From Alistipes sp. (GTDB taxonomy: Bacteria; Bacteroidota; Bacteroidia; Bacteroidales; Rikenellaceae), in NCBI GenBank assembly GCA_017560425.1, contig JAFZEX010000015.1, positions 1 to 64,000 on the forward strand: a stretch of 64,000 bases of DNA, read 5' to 3'. The position numbers were made by a program, and so were the translations under genes. Positions within the stretch are counted from its first letter, which is position 1; each line of letters begins with the position of its first letter. Under the pieces are notes generated by a model, which was not told the origin of the DNA, searched no databases, and saw nothing but the letters and a program-made list of their open reading frames with translations. Below are positions 16,716-24,700 of this stretch, in pieces.

Positions 16716-17933
16716 CTACTCATTTGCTGTTGGAGTATTAAACTTGAATGATATTGGCAATGTGTAGGTAACACGTACAGGCTTGTTACTCTGTTTACCT
16801 GGCTCCCACTTTGGTGACTCCTGGAGCACCTGGATAGCTGCCTCAGACAATGTCTTATCTGGAGACTGAAGCACCTGGATGTTTGATAGTCTGCCATCCT
16901 TCTCAACGACAAACTTAACAACCACGTTACCCTGGATACCATTCTCCAAAGCGATTTGCGGATACTTAACATTCAACTGAACCCAGTTACGGAACTTACT
17001 GAGGTCACCGCCCTGGAATGTAGGCATCTCCTCAGCAGTCACGAAGATCTCCTCCTCGACAATCTGCTCAACAACCTCCTCGAACTCGAAATCCTCAAAT
17101 GCTGCTGCATCGTCAGAGAACAAAAGGTCTAGAGTGTCAATCTTAGTATCGTTAGAAACGATAGTAAGAACGTCGGCAAGAACCTGAGTCTTTGCCTTCT
17201 GCTGCTCAGCAACCTCCTCTAATTCAATAATTATATCTCTCAAATTATCTTTTACCCATTTTCCATACTCCATAAACTCAGCCCTGGTACAGAGAGCAGG
17301 ATCAACACCCTCCATTTCCTCGTCTGACTCATAACCAGTTAGGAAATCTACACGATTTTCATTGGTGAATATACTTATATATTTGATGCTATACTCCCTT
17401 CTTTCTGTTATGTATACGAGTTCTCCATTCTCGAAAAAGTGATTAGGAGAGATCTCCTTAACAGCAATCAGCTTAATCTCATTATCCTGCAAGATATAGT
17501 ATCCGTAAGCTACATAAATGTAGTTAGCAAACAACGCCCAATAACCATTATTATAAATAGACAATGGTCCAAAGAACCCGGCACACCACATACCTGTAAT
17601 ATCGTTAACCGTAGCACTTCCCGTATATGCCACCGTTGGCTCATCTTGCACAAAGCGTGATGGAACATAGCCTCGTACGCCATTATAGTTTATCTCCATC
17701 CACTCGCCGAGGTTACTGATAAGCGTAGCTCCCGTAGGGCCATTCTTAAACTTACCAACCTTAGTAGCATTAAAAGATGCCGTTTGGCGCATATAAACAA
17801 AGCCGTCGTGAGCACAGCTATATACCTTCTCGCCAGGCTGAGCATCACCACTATACTTAACATTTGCATTTTGCGCCGATAGTGTAAGGGTGGATAGTAG
17901 CACCGATAGTACTACAATAAGTAGACGTTTCAT
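16716..17933 (-). CDS. Secreted SH3b protein fused to a TonB linker and C-terminal domain (chimera)
   Basis: The 405-residue product has a cleavable-looking signal peptide (~1-20), an SH3b domain (~37-99, with GEWMEINYNGVRGYV), a middle region of unknown type (~100-235) and then ~170 residues that match the tonB product at 45442-46137 almost residue for residue: the acidic linker with LLFSDDAAAFEDFEFE and the TonB C-terminal domain (MPTFQGGDL to TYTLPISF). There is no N-terminal membrane anchor of TonB type. DNA identity with tonB begins sharply at 17207 (minus) and is very high. Similar SH3/TonB_C fusions could be periplasmic or outer-membrane adaptors; the function is unknown. A -7 box lies at 18002-18009. 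Confidence 0.88.
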   Translation of the reverse strand: MKRLLIVVLSVLLSTLTLSAQNANVKYSGDAQPGEKVYSCAHDGFVYMRQTASFNATKVGKFKNGPTGATLISNLGEWMEINYNGVRGYVPSRFVQDEPTVAYTGSATVNDITGMWCAGFFGPLSIYNNGYWALFANYIYVAYGYYILQDNEIKLIAVKEISPNHFFENGELVYITERREYSIKYISIFTNENRVDFLTGYESDEEMEGVDPALCTRAEFMEYGKWVKDNLRDIIIELEEVAEQQKAKTQVLADVLTIVSNDTKIDTLDLLFSDDAAAFEDFEFEEVVEQIVEEEIFVTAEEMPTFQGGDLSKFRNWVQLNVKYPQIALENGIQGNVVVKFVVEKDGRLSNIQVLQSPDKTLSEAAIQVLQESPKWEPGKQSNKPVRVTYTLPISFKFNTPTANE

Positions 17934-18001
17934 AATCTGTTATTTTTAATTTTTCATAACACCGGTAGCATACTCCTCATATAGAGTATTAAATCGTTCA
18001 A

Positions 18002-18009
18002 CAAATTTA
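18002..18009 (-). promoter_or_regulatory. -7 box of the SH3-TonB gene
   Basis: Minus strand TAAATTTG matches TAnnTTTG; the ATG is 69 bp downstream. Confidence 0.45.
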
Positions 18010-18056
18010 GGAATTATTTATTTAACAAACAATCTTCGGTGTGGAGTTATAGATTA

Positions 18057-18140
18057 GGCGATACTATGTATCGCCATATAAGGGCGTGTCGGGGGCTGCA
18101 CTTCGGGAAGATTTTTCGTAGCCCCGTCCGACTTTTCAAC
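18057..18140. other. Two consecutive hairpins, possible small structured RNA
   Basis: GGCGATAC (18057-18064) and GTATCGCC (18068-18075) form a perfect 8-bp hairpin. Then GTCGGGGGCTGC (18088-18099) pairs with GTAGCCCCGTCCGAC (18118-18132) with a small bulge, enclosing the mini-hairpin CTTCGGGAAG; TTTTC follows on the plus strand. The direction of transcription is not known. Confidence 0.4.
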
Positions 18141-18443
18141 ATTATAATTTTTATTGTTTTATACTTATATATATAATTAAAAATAAAATATAAATAATAA
18201 TAGCTGTTGATTGTGTCAATAACTTTAGGGTGGGGTAGTTCTCAACATCTGTTTATTTTTTTGTTCATTATTTTATCTTTATAAATTATTGAAAATAAGA
18301 AAAATAAACTGAAATTAACAATATCAACAAATGTTTTATCAACATCTGAACACTATTAAAATATTAACATCAGATGATGATAACCACGAAATTTGGCGTT
18401 GATAACTCGCATGAAAGATTTAGTCAATTTTATTTGCAAAGAA

Positions 18444-18472
18444 AGAGTGGCCGTATATACAACGACCACTCT
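18444..18472 (-). terminator. Terminator of mrp
   Basis: Arms AGAGTGGCCGT and ACGACCACTCT with one mismatch; on the minus strand the stem is followed by TTCTTTG. It lies 54 bp past the mrp stop. Confidence 0.65.
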
Positions 18473-18525
18473 CAAACTTGCAAATCTTTTTATTAAAAAT
18501 TTACCGACAGTTACTAACACCGTTT

Positions 18526-19581
18526 TTAACACTCGGCTGGTAGCTTTTCAACAACCCTGTCGGCGATGTTAGCATAGTACTCCTCGACACGTGGATCGAA
18601 GCCGCCAGCAGGGCGACCCTCGTCGCCACCCTCCATGATAGATTGGATAATAGGCACCTGACCCAATAGCTCGATGCCCGCCTCCTCGGCATAGCGTGCA
18701 GCGCCACCCTTGCCAAAGAGGTAGTAGCGGTTGTTGGGCAACTCCTCAGGCGTAAACCATGCCATATTCTCAACAACACCCAACACAGGAATGTTCACCT
18801 GTGGGTGGCGGAACATCTCGACACCACGCACAACATCGGCAACAGCAACCTGCTGAGGTGTTGATACGATTACAGCACCCGATATCTTAAGCTCGTTGAT
18901 AATAGAGAGGTGAATGTCGCCCGTTCCTGGAGGAAGGTCGATAAGAAGGTAGTCGAGCTTACCCCAGCGTGTCTGGTGAATAAGCTGATGCAGGGCATTC
19001 GACGCCATGCCACCACGCCACATAAGAGCGTCGGTAGGCTTGATAAAGAAGCCGATAGACATAACCTTGATGCCCAACGACTGCGCAGCAAGCATATACT
19101 CGTTGCCCTCCTCGTCCTTCTCGGCCTCGGGAACATAGCCCTCAACACCAAACATCTTAGCCTGCGAAGGACCATAGATGTCGGCATCGAGAATACCTAC
19201 ATTATAGCCATGCTGGCGCAATGCCACGGCGAGGTTAGCCGTGATTGTTGATTTACCAACACCACCCTTGCCCGAAGCAACAGCGATGATGTTGCATATC
19301 TCCGATGTTGTTGTCTGCTGCTCACGGCGGCGAGGCTTTGGTGCTGCCTCACGGATGATCACCATGCAGTCGTTCTCGGGATAGGTCTGCTTCATGAGCT
19401 CCTCCACCTGACGCTTCACCTTCTGCGCAAAGGGGTCACGGGCCTTCTGAAAGCGTAGGGTGATGGCAATAGAGCCATCTTCACCCCTGTCGGCACGATC
19501 AACAAAACCACTATCTACGATATTCTGCTCGGTTTCGGGGTGTATGATTTGACGCAATAGCGCCTCCAACTGTTCGTTCAT
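18526..19581 (-). CDS. Mrp/ApbC-family P-loop ATPase (Fe-S cluster carrier)
   Basis: The 351-residue protein has an N-terminal MIP18/DUF59 domain (~5-80) and the Mrp ATPase with deviant Walker A VASGKGGVGKSTITANLA (~102-119), LDADIYGPSQAKMFG (~134-148) and LIDLPPGTGDIHL (~218-230). This family binds and transfers Fe-S clusters to apoproteins in the cytoplasm. The CxxC cluster motif usual in many Mrp proteins is not obvious: the C-terminal region reads MAWFTPEELPNNRYYLFGKGG, so the CxxC is replaced. It follows sppA by 25 bp. Confidence 0.92.
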   Translation of the reverse strand: MNEQLEALLRQIIHPETEQNIVDSGFVDRADRGEDGSIAITLRFQKARDPFAQKVKRQVEELMKQTYPENDCMVIIREAAPKPRRREQQTTTSEICNIIAVASGKGGVGKSTITANLAVALRQHGYNVGILDADIYGPSQAKMFGVEGYVPEAEKDEEGNEYMLAAQSLGIKVMSIGFFIKPTDALMWRGGMASNALHQLIHQTRWGKLDYLLIDLPPGTGDIHLSIINELKISGAVIVSTPQQVAVADVVRGVEMFRHPQVNIPVLGVVENMAWFTPEELPNNRYYLFGKGGAARYAEEAGIELLGQVPIIQSIMEGGDEGRPAGGFDPRVEEYYANIADRVVEKLPAEC

Positions 19582-19606
19582 CTTTTATAAGGGTTATTCT
19601 ATATAA

Positions 19607-21397
19607 TTAAAAGTTTACTTCTATTTTTTGAGGCATCTCCATCAACACGCCCGAGTGTGTGAAGATGTAGATATTCTCCTCTACAAGGTTGTTGAGCTCC
19701 TTACCATATATACTATAGTTGATGCCACACGCCTTGGCAGTCATCATGCCCATAGCCTCGAGCCACGCCTCGAAGGGTGTTAGCGGAGTCTTTATCTCCT
19801 TGAGTCTAAAGTCGGCAAGGTCGGCAAGGTCAGCAGCCTTGGCTATAGCCTCGTGCAAGCCACCATTGGCATCTGCCAAGCCGTTGGCAACAGCCTGACT
19901 TCCACTCCACACTCTACCCTCAGCAATGTTGTACACCTGCTCTATGCTAAGGTTGCGACCCTCAGCCACCTTGCTGGTAAATGCTGTGTAGACATCGTCT
20001 ACGCCCTGCAACATAACCTCCTTCTGACGCTTTGTCATGGTGTTCATATAGCTTACGGGCAGAGCATCGGGCGATGTTAGAGCATAGTCTACGGTGATGC
20101 CGAGACGGTTTTTAAGCAAGTTGCTAATATTAGGAATCATGCCAAAAACACCTATCGAGCCGGTTAGTGTGAGCCTGTCGGCAATGATATAGTCGGCAGG
20201 AGCCGAGATATAGTAGCCACCACTCGCTGCATACTCACCCATAGATATTACCACAGGCTTTGTCTTCTGAAGTAGCTCCATCTCATGCCATATGATATCT
20301 GAGGCGATGGCTGAGCCACCAGGCGAGTTCACACGTACAACAACCGACTTGATGCTATCGTCGAGGCGTGCCTCACGAATCTGCTGTGCAAGGCTATTGC
20401 CAAAGATGTAGCCACTACCCACTTCATTGCCATCAACAATCTGACCATCAGCATAGATAATACCCACATTTGCCTTGCCCGCAATCTGAGGATTTATGAG
20501 AGTAAGGTTCTTGGCATACTCGCCCAACGATATCTTGTTTAGCTCACCTTTGCGGTTCGACTTAACACCCATCACACCGAGATATTTATATAGGTCGTCC
20601 ACATACTCTATTTCGTTGATAAAGCCATGCTTCTTAGCCTCCTTAGGTGAGTTTATGCTCAATGAGGCAGCAAGCGCCTTAACCTTTGCAGGCTCTATGT
20701 TACGCTGAGCGCCCACCTCGTTGCATATTGTTGTCCACATATCCTCGGCAAGGCTCTCCATCTGCTCACGGTTAGCCTCCGACATCTTTGTTAGGAAGTA
20801 TGGCTCCACGGCGCTCTTATACTTACACACCGTAGGGCGGAATATCTCGACACTTACGTCCAACTTATCGAACAAGCCCTTCATAAACACCGTGCCGAAA
20901 GCCATGCCTCGCCACTCGATAGTACCCACAGGCGACATCGATATGCGGTCAGCCACCGAGGCAAGATAGTACTCGCTCTGCGTGAAGATATCGTCGTAGG
21001 CAACAACAAACTTTCCCGACTGCTTGAAGCGTAGGAGTGCCTGGCGCAACTCCTCGATGTTCGACGCCGAGATTGTGCCCATACCATTTTGGTAGATGCA
21101 CACACCCTCGATATTTGGGTCAGCTGCAGCAAACTCTAATGCCGATATCGCCTGCATGATGGTTATTGGCGATGCCATGCTTAGCGAGTTGATGTCTATT
21201 GTAGGCATCACGTTTGGCGAGTCCACAACACTCTCGCCAAGGTCGATACACAACACCGAGTTTTTCTGAGTCATGGTAGGCTCACCACCCAACGATGCGA
21301 GTAGCGAAAAACCAAAGATTAGGCTGAGCACAAAAACTACTCCCGAGCCAATTACCACAGCGGCGAGGGCTGCCAAAAATGTCTTCCAGAAATTCAT
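19607..21397 (-). CDS. sppA: Signal peptide peptidase SppA, 67K type
   Basis: SppA cuts remnant signal peptides in the membrane with a Ser/Lys dyad. The 596-residue tandem-domain form is seen here: an N-terminal membrane helix (~10-32), the first half carrying the lysine segment PTVCKYKSAVEPYF (~205-218) and the second half the serine segment GEYAASGGYYISAPADYI (~387-404). Length matches the 67K class. A good -7 box (21429-21436) and an AGGAGA ribosome site precede the ATG. mrp follows in the same direction. Confidence 0.95.
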   Translation of the reverse strand: MNFWKTFLAALAAVVIGSGVVFVLSLIFGFSLLASLGGEPTMTQKNSVLCIDLGESVVDSPNVMPTIDINSLSMASPITIMQAISALEFAAADPNIEGVCIYQNGMGTISASNIEELRQALLRFKQSGKFVVAYDDIFTQSEYYLASVADRISMSPVGTIEWRGMAFGTVFMKGLFDKLDVSVEIFRPTVCKYKSAVEPYFLTKMSEANREQMESLAEDMWTTICNEVGAQRNIEPAKVKALAASLSINSPKEAKKHGFINEIEYVDDLYKYLGVMGVKSNRKGELNKISLGEYAKNLTLINPQIAGKANVGIIYADGQIVDGNEVGSGYIFGNSLAQQIREARLDDSIKSVVVRVNSPGGSAIASDIIWHEMELLQKTKPVVISMGEYAASGGYYISAPADYIIADRLTLTGSIGVFGMIPNISNLLKNRLGITVDYALTSPDALPVSYMNTMTKRQKEVMLQGVDDVYTAFTSKVAEGRNLSIEQVYNIAEGRVWSGSQAVANGLADANGGLHEAIAKAADLADLADFRLKEIKTPLTPFEAWLEAMGMMTAKACGINYSIYGKELNNLVEENIYIFTHSGVLMEMPQKIEVNF

Positions 21398-21428
21398 GAT
21401 ATCTCCTGTTTTAGGTGAAATGTTAGTG

Positions 21429-21436
21429 CAAATATA
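21429..21436 (-). promoter_or_regulatory. -7 box of sppA
   Basis: Minus strand TATATTTG matches TAnnTTTG, 32 bp before the ATG. Confidence 0.5.
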
Positions 21437-21545
21437 CTAATAATTCTCCAATTATAACCCCTAAAAAACCTATATACCGAGATAATAATTCAAATTGTTG
21501 GGAGTTAAAATCGTGGGAATATTAGGAGATTACACCTAATTTTAT

Positions 21546-21553
21546 TATATTTG
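21546..21553 (+). promoter_or_regulatory. -7 box of the DHH phosphoesterase gene
   Basis: TATATTTG ends two bases before the first in-frame ATG (21555), so transcription should start after that ATG. This supports the second ATG at 21573 as the start. Confidence 0.55.
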
Positions 21554-21572
21554 CATGATTAATACTATTAAT

Positions 21573-22598
21573 ATGCAGTTAGCATCTTCAAAGATAGAGG
21601 CACTACGCGAGCTACTCGCAAAGCCTCAGTCGATAGTTATTCTTGCGCACACCAATCCCGATGGCGACGCTATTGGCTCGTCGTTGGCATGGGCTGAGAT
21701 TTTGCGCAAAGAGGGTCACGATGTAACATGTATAGTGCCCAACCGCTACCCCTACTACCTCGAGTTTATGCCCAATATCTCGGATATTGTGATATTCAAG
21801 AGCGATGGCGAGGGTAGAGCCAAGGAGGCGCTAAAGCGTGCCGACATCATCTTCTGCCTCGACTTCCACCTACTGTCACGCCTCGACCAGCTTGGCGACA
21901 TCATCGACGAGAACCAGCATGCTAAGCGTGTGCTCATCGACCACCACCTCGACCCAAATGAGGACTTCGATATTATGTTCTCACACCCCGAGGCATCGAG
22001 CACCTGCTACCTCGTAGCACGTCTTATCGAGGATATGTATGGCGTGGAGCATATATCTCGCACCATGGCTGAGAACCTATTCGTGGGCATGATGACCGAC
22101 ACGGGCAACTTCTCATTCTCGTCGGTAACCCCCGACGTGTTCCGTGTTGTGAGCCACCTTGCCGAGACAGGCATATCTATTCCCGATATCCATATCCATG
22201 TCTACAACTCCTTTACGGAGGGCCGTGCACGATTGTTTGGCTATGTCATCAACCGCAAGATGAAGATCTTCCACAACGGCACCGTGGCACACATGTCGAT
22301 CACCGAGGAGGAGATGCGCAAGTTCTGGTTCCAGCAGGGCGACTCCGAGGGCTTTGTGAACTATCCGCTAACCATCAAGAAGATGAAGATGTCGGCAATG
22401 TTCACCGAGCATACCGACTTTATCCGTGTATCGCTACGCTCACGTGGCGACATCGACGTAAACCTCTTTGCCCAGCGTTACTTCAATGGCGGAGGACATA
22501 AGAATGCTGCTGGCGGAAAGTCCTACCTCTCAATGGCAGATACCATCAAGCACTACGAGAAGTGTGTCAAGGAGTATGCCGCAGAGGGTAGATTGTAG
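21573..22598 (+). CDS. nrnA: DHH/DHHA1 phosphoesterase, NrnA-like oligoribonuclease
   Basis: The product (341 residues from ATG 21573) has the DHH motifs HTNPDGDAIGSSLAW (~25-39), the DFH of FCLDFHLLSRLD, DHHLDP (~123-128) and the DHHA1 motif GGGHKNAAGG (~309-318). NrnA-type enzymes degrade 2-5 nt RNA pieces and can remove the phosphate of pAp. The ATG at 21555 would add six residues but lies at the expected transcription start. The ABC exporter gene follows after 17 bp. Confidence 0.92.
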   Translation: MQLASSKIEALRELLAKPQSIVILAHTNPDGDAIGSSLAWAEILRKEGHDVTCIVPNRYPYYLEFMPNISDIVIFKSDGEGRAKEALKRADIIFCLDFHLLSRLDQLGDIIDENQHAKRVLIDHHLDPNEDFDIMFSHPEASSTCYLVARLIEDMYGVEHISRTMAENLFVGMMTDTGNFSFSSVTPDVFRVVSHLAETGISIPDIHIHVYNSFTEGRARLFGYVINRKMKIFHNGTVAHMSITEEEMRKFWFQQGDSEGFVNYPLTIKKMKMSAMFTEHTDFIRVSLRSRGDIDVNLFAQRYFNGGGHKNAAGGKSYLSMADTIKHYEKCVKEYAAEGRL

Positions 22599-22615
22599 AA
22601 TGAAATAAGCAAACT

Positions 22616-24454
22616 ATGTTTAAAACATATTTACGACTACTCAACTTTGCTAAGCCACTAAGTAGGTACACCGTGCCTTACTTCTTCTTTGCTGCCTTTC
22701 ATGCGTTGTTCAACACCTTCAACTACGCAATGATTATCCCCATTCTCAACGCCATGTTTGAGAGTGATGGCGGCTTCGGCTTCGAGCCATTGTATGAGTT
22801 TCCGGGTATAGAGTTTAGCGAGGCGGGCTTCACGGCTGTGCTCAGCTACTTCTACACCTCGGTCTTTGGTGCGACGTTTAGTGCTGTGCGCTTCTTGGCG
22901 CTTCTTGGCGTTGTCACCATCACAATGAACCTCCTAAGCAACGCCTTTCGCTATGCTGCGGCGATGACTGTCGAAAGACTACGTGTGAACACCATTCAGC
23001 GTATGCGTGACGACATGTACTCGCATATCATCAACCTCAACGTAGGCTTCTTTGCTGGTCAGCGCAAGGGCGACATCATGTCACGCATCACTCAGGATGT
23101 TATGGTTGTGCAGTATTGTATCACTAACACCCTTCAAGTCGCCTTCCGTGACCCATTCCTTATCGTGGGTTTCCTTGTGCTCATGATTAGCATCTCATGG
23201 CAGCTATCACTCTTTGCCGTTGTCTTCCTCCCTATAGTGGGTCTTGTCATCGGCCGTGTTGTCAAGCGCTTGCGCCACCCTGCTATGCGTAGCCAGGAGC
23301 GCATGGGCGAGCTTGTGTCGGTGCTCGACGAGTCGTTGTCGGGAATCAAGATTATCAAGGGCTACAACGCCTCAGGCTTCCTTGTCGAGAAGTTTAAGTT
23401 TATAAATACGCAGCTCTCAAACCTCCTTATATCTATGGCACGCCGCCAGCAGCTCGCCTCGCCTATGAGCGAGTTTATGGGCATCACGGCTGTTGCCGTA
23501 ATCCTTGTCTTTGGAGGTATCCTCGTGGGTAATGGACTTATCAAGGGTGCGGGCTTCATCGCCTTTATCGCTGCCTTCTCGCAGATCACACGCCCCTTGC
23601 GCTCGTTTATCGACCAGTTTGCAAACATCAACCAGGGTGTTGCTGCGGGCGAGCGTATCTTCGCCATGCTCGACTCTAAGAGCGAGGTTGAGGATATGCC
23701 TAATGCACGTGACTTCGAGGGCTTGAAGCACTCTATCGAGCTTCGTGACGTGCGCTTCTCGTACGACGGCCAGCGTGATGTTATCGACGGCGTTACTATC
23801 AAGGTACGTAAGGGCGAGACCGTTGCCCTGGTGGGTGCTTCGGGTGGCGGTAAGTCTACGCTCAGCGAGCTTATACCACGCTTCTACGATGTTCAGGCGG
23901 GCGAGGTTTTGTTCGACGGCGTGAATGTCAAGGAGTACAAGCAGGAGTCGTTGCGCCAGAAGATGAGCATCGTGGCGCAGGAGACAGTCCTCTTCAACGA
24001 CTCTATCGAGGGTAATATCCTCATGGGTCGCCCATCAGCCACCCACGACGAGGTTGTCGAGGCATCGAAGGTTGCCAACGCCCACACCTTCATCATGGAG
24101 AGCCCCGAGGGTTATGCTACAAACATAGGCGACCGTGGCTCTAAGCTATCGGGAGGTCAGCGCCAGCGCATAAGCATCGCCCGTGCTGTGCTCAAAGACC
24201 CCGAGATTCTTATCCTCGACGAGGCGACCTCTGCCCTCGACACCGAGAGCGAGAAGCTTGTTCAGGATGCCCTCACCAACCTTCTCGAGGGTCGCACATC
24301 CATCGTCATTGCCCACCGCCTAAGCACTATCTACAATGCCGATAGAATCTATGTCATCGACAAGGGCCGTGTTGCCGAGGAGGGTACCCACTCCGAGCTC
24401 CTCGCCCGCAATGGTATCTATGCGCACCTAATAGCTATGCAAAGCTTCAAGTAA
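22616..24454 (+). CDS. ABC exporter, MsbA-like (fused membrane and ATPase domains)
   Basis: The 612-residue half-transporter has six predicted membrane helices (~20-330) and a nucleotide-binding domain (~370-605) with Walker A VGASGGGKSTLSEL, signature LSGGQRQRISIARA, Walker B ILILDEATSALD and H-loop IVIAHRLST. The overall form is that of MsbA-like lipid/drug exporters of the inner membrane; the substrate cannot be told from sequence. Loop at 55-80 is rich in Phe/Gly/Glu. The stop TAA begins repeat copy C. Confidence 0.93.
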   Translation: MFKTYLRLLNFAKPLSRYTVPYFFFAAFHALFNTFNYAMIIPILNAMFESDGGFGFEPLYEFPGIEFSEAGFTAVLSYFYTSVFGATFSAVRFLALLGVVTITMNLLSNAFRYAAAMTVERLRVNTIQRMRDDMYSHIINLNVGFFAGQRKGDIMSRITQDVMVVQYCITNTLQVAFRDPFLIVGFLVLMISISWQLSLFAVVFLPIVGLVIGRVVKRLRHPAMRSQERMGELVSVLDESLSGIKIIKGYNASGFLVEKFKFINTQLSNLLISMARRQQLASPMSEFMGITAVAVILVFGGILVGNGLIKGAGFIAFIAAFSQITRPLRSFIDQFANINQGVAAGERIFAMLDSKSEVEDMPNARDFEGLKHSIELRDVRFSYDGQRDVIDGVTIKVRKGETVALVGASGGGKSTLSELIPRFYDVQAGEVLFDGVNVKEYKQESLRQKMSIVAQETVLFNDSIEGNILMGRPSATHDEVVEASKVANAHTFIMESPEGYATNIGDRGSKLSGGQRQRISIARAVLKDPEILILDEATSALDTESEKLVQDALTNLLEGRTSIVIAHRLSTIYNADRIYVIDKGRVAEEGTHSELLARNGIYAHLIAMQSFK

Positions 24455-24591
24455 TTTGAAAGTGATAAGGGGTCGATTGCGTCCCCTAGAAAAAATCCCG
24501 ACAATGAGCAGTACTTCTTGTACAGCCCATCGTCGGGATTTTTGCCGAGTGTAGCACTCGGCGCCACTGCTGCACCACTCTAACAAGAAAT
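24453..24591 (+). repeat. Stop-codon-anchored repeat element, copy C (three hairpins)
   Basis: Left end AATTTGAAAGTGATAAGGGG at the ABC gene stop; first hairpin AGGGG/CCCCT; terminator with arms AAAAATCCCGAC (24491-24502) and GTCGGGATTTTT (24532-24543); apical motif TGAGCAGTACTTCTTGTACA; an extra hairpin GCCGAGT/ACTCGGC (24544-24562); right end CTCTAACAAGAAAT, as in copy B. Confidence 0.78.
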
Positions 24592-24628
24592 AGTGCGCTT
24601 ATGAATCGCTGGGGCAGAAGACAAAAAA

Positions 24629-24667
24629 GATGGTCGGGTATCACACTAAGCTGTGTACCCGACCATC
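24629..24667. terminator. Bidirectional terminator next to cotH
   Basis: Arms GATGGTCGGGT and ACCCGACCATC, with inner ACAC/GTGT; T-rich on the minus strand, so it serves cotH. Confidence 0.8.
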
Positions 24668-24700
24668 TCTCTATTTTTATGTCCTGCTCTCCTAAAGATT

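Larger units (their letters stand above)
17934..18525. other. Long AT-rich intergenic region upstream of the SH3-TonB gene
   Basis: This 592-bp stretch holds the promoter of the SH3-TonB gene (18002-18009), two hairpin structures (18057-18075 and 18088-18132), an extremely AT-rich segment (18133-18420) with repeated words TTATCAACA, ATATCAACA, CAACATCTG (twice) and GTTGATAA, and the mrp terminator (18444-18472). I see no ORF of note. Confidence 0.6.
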
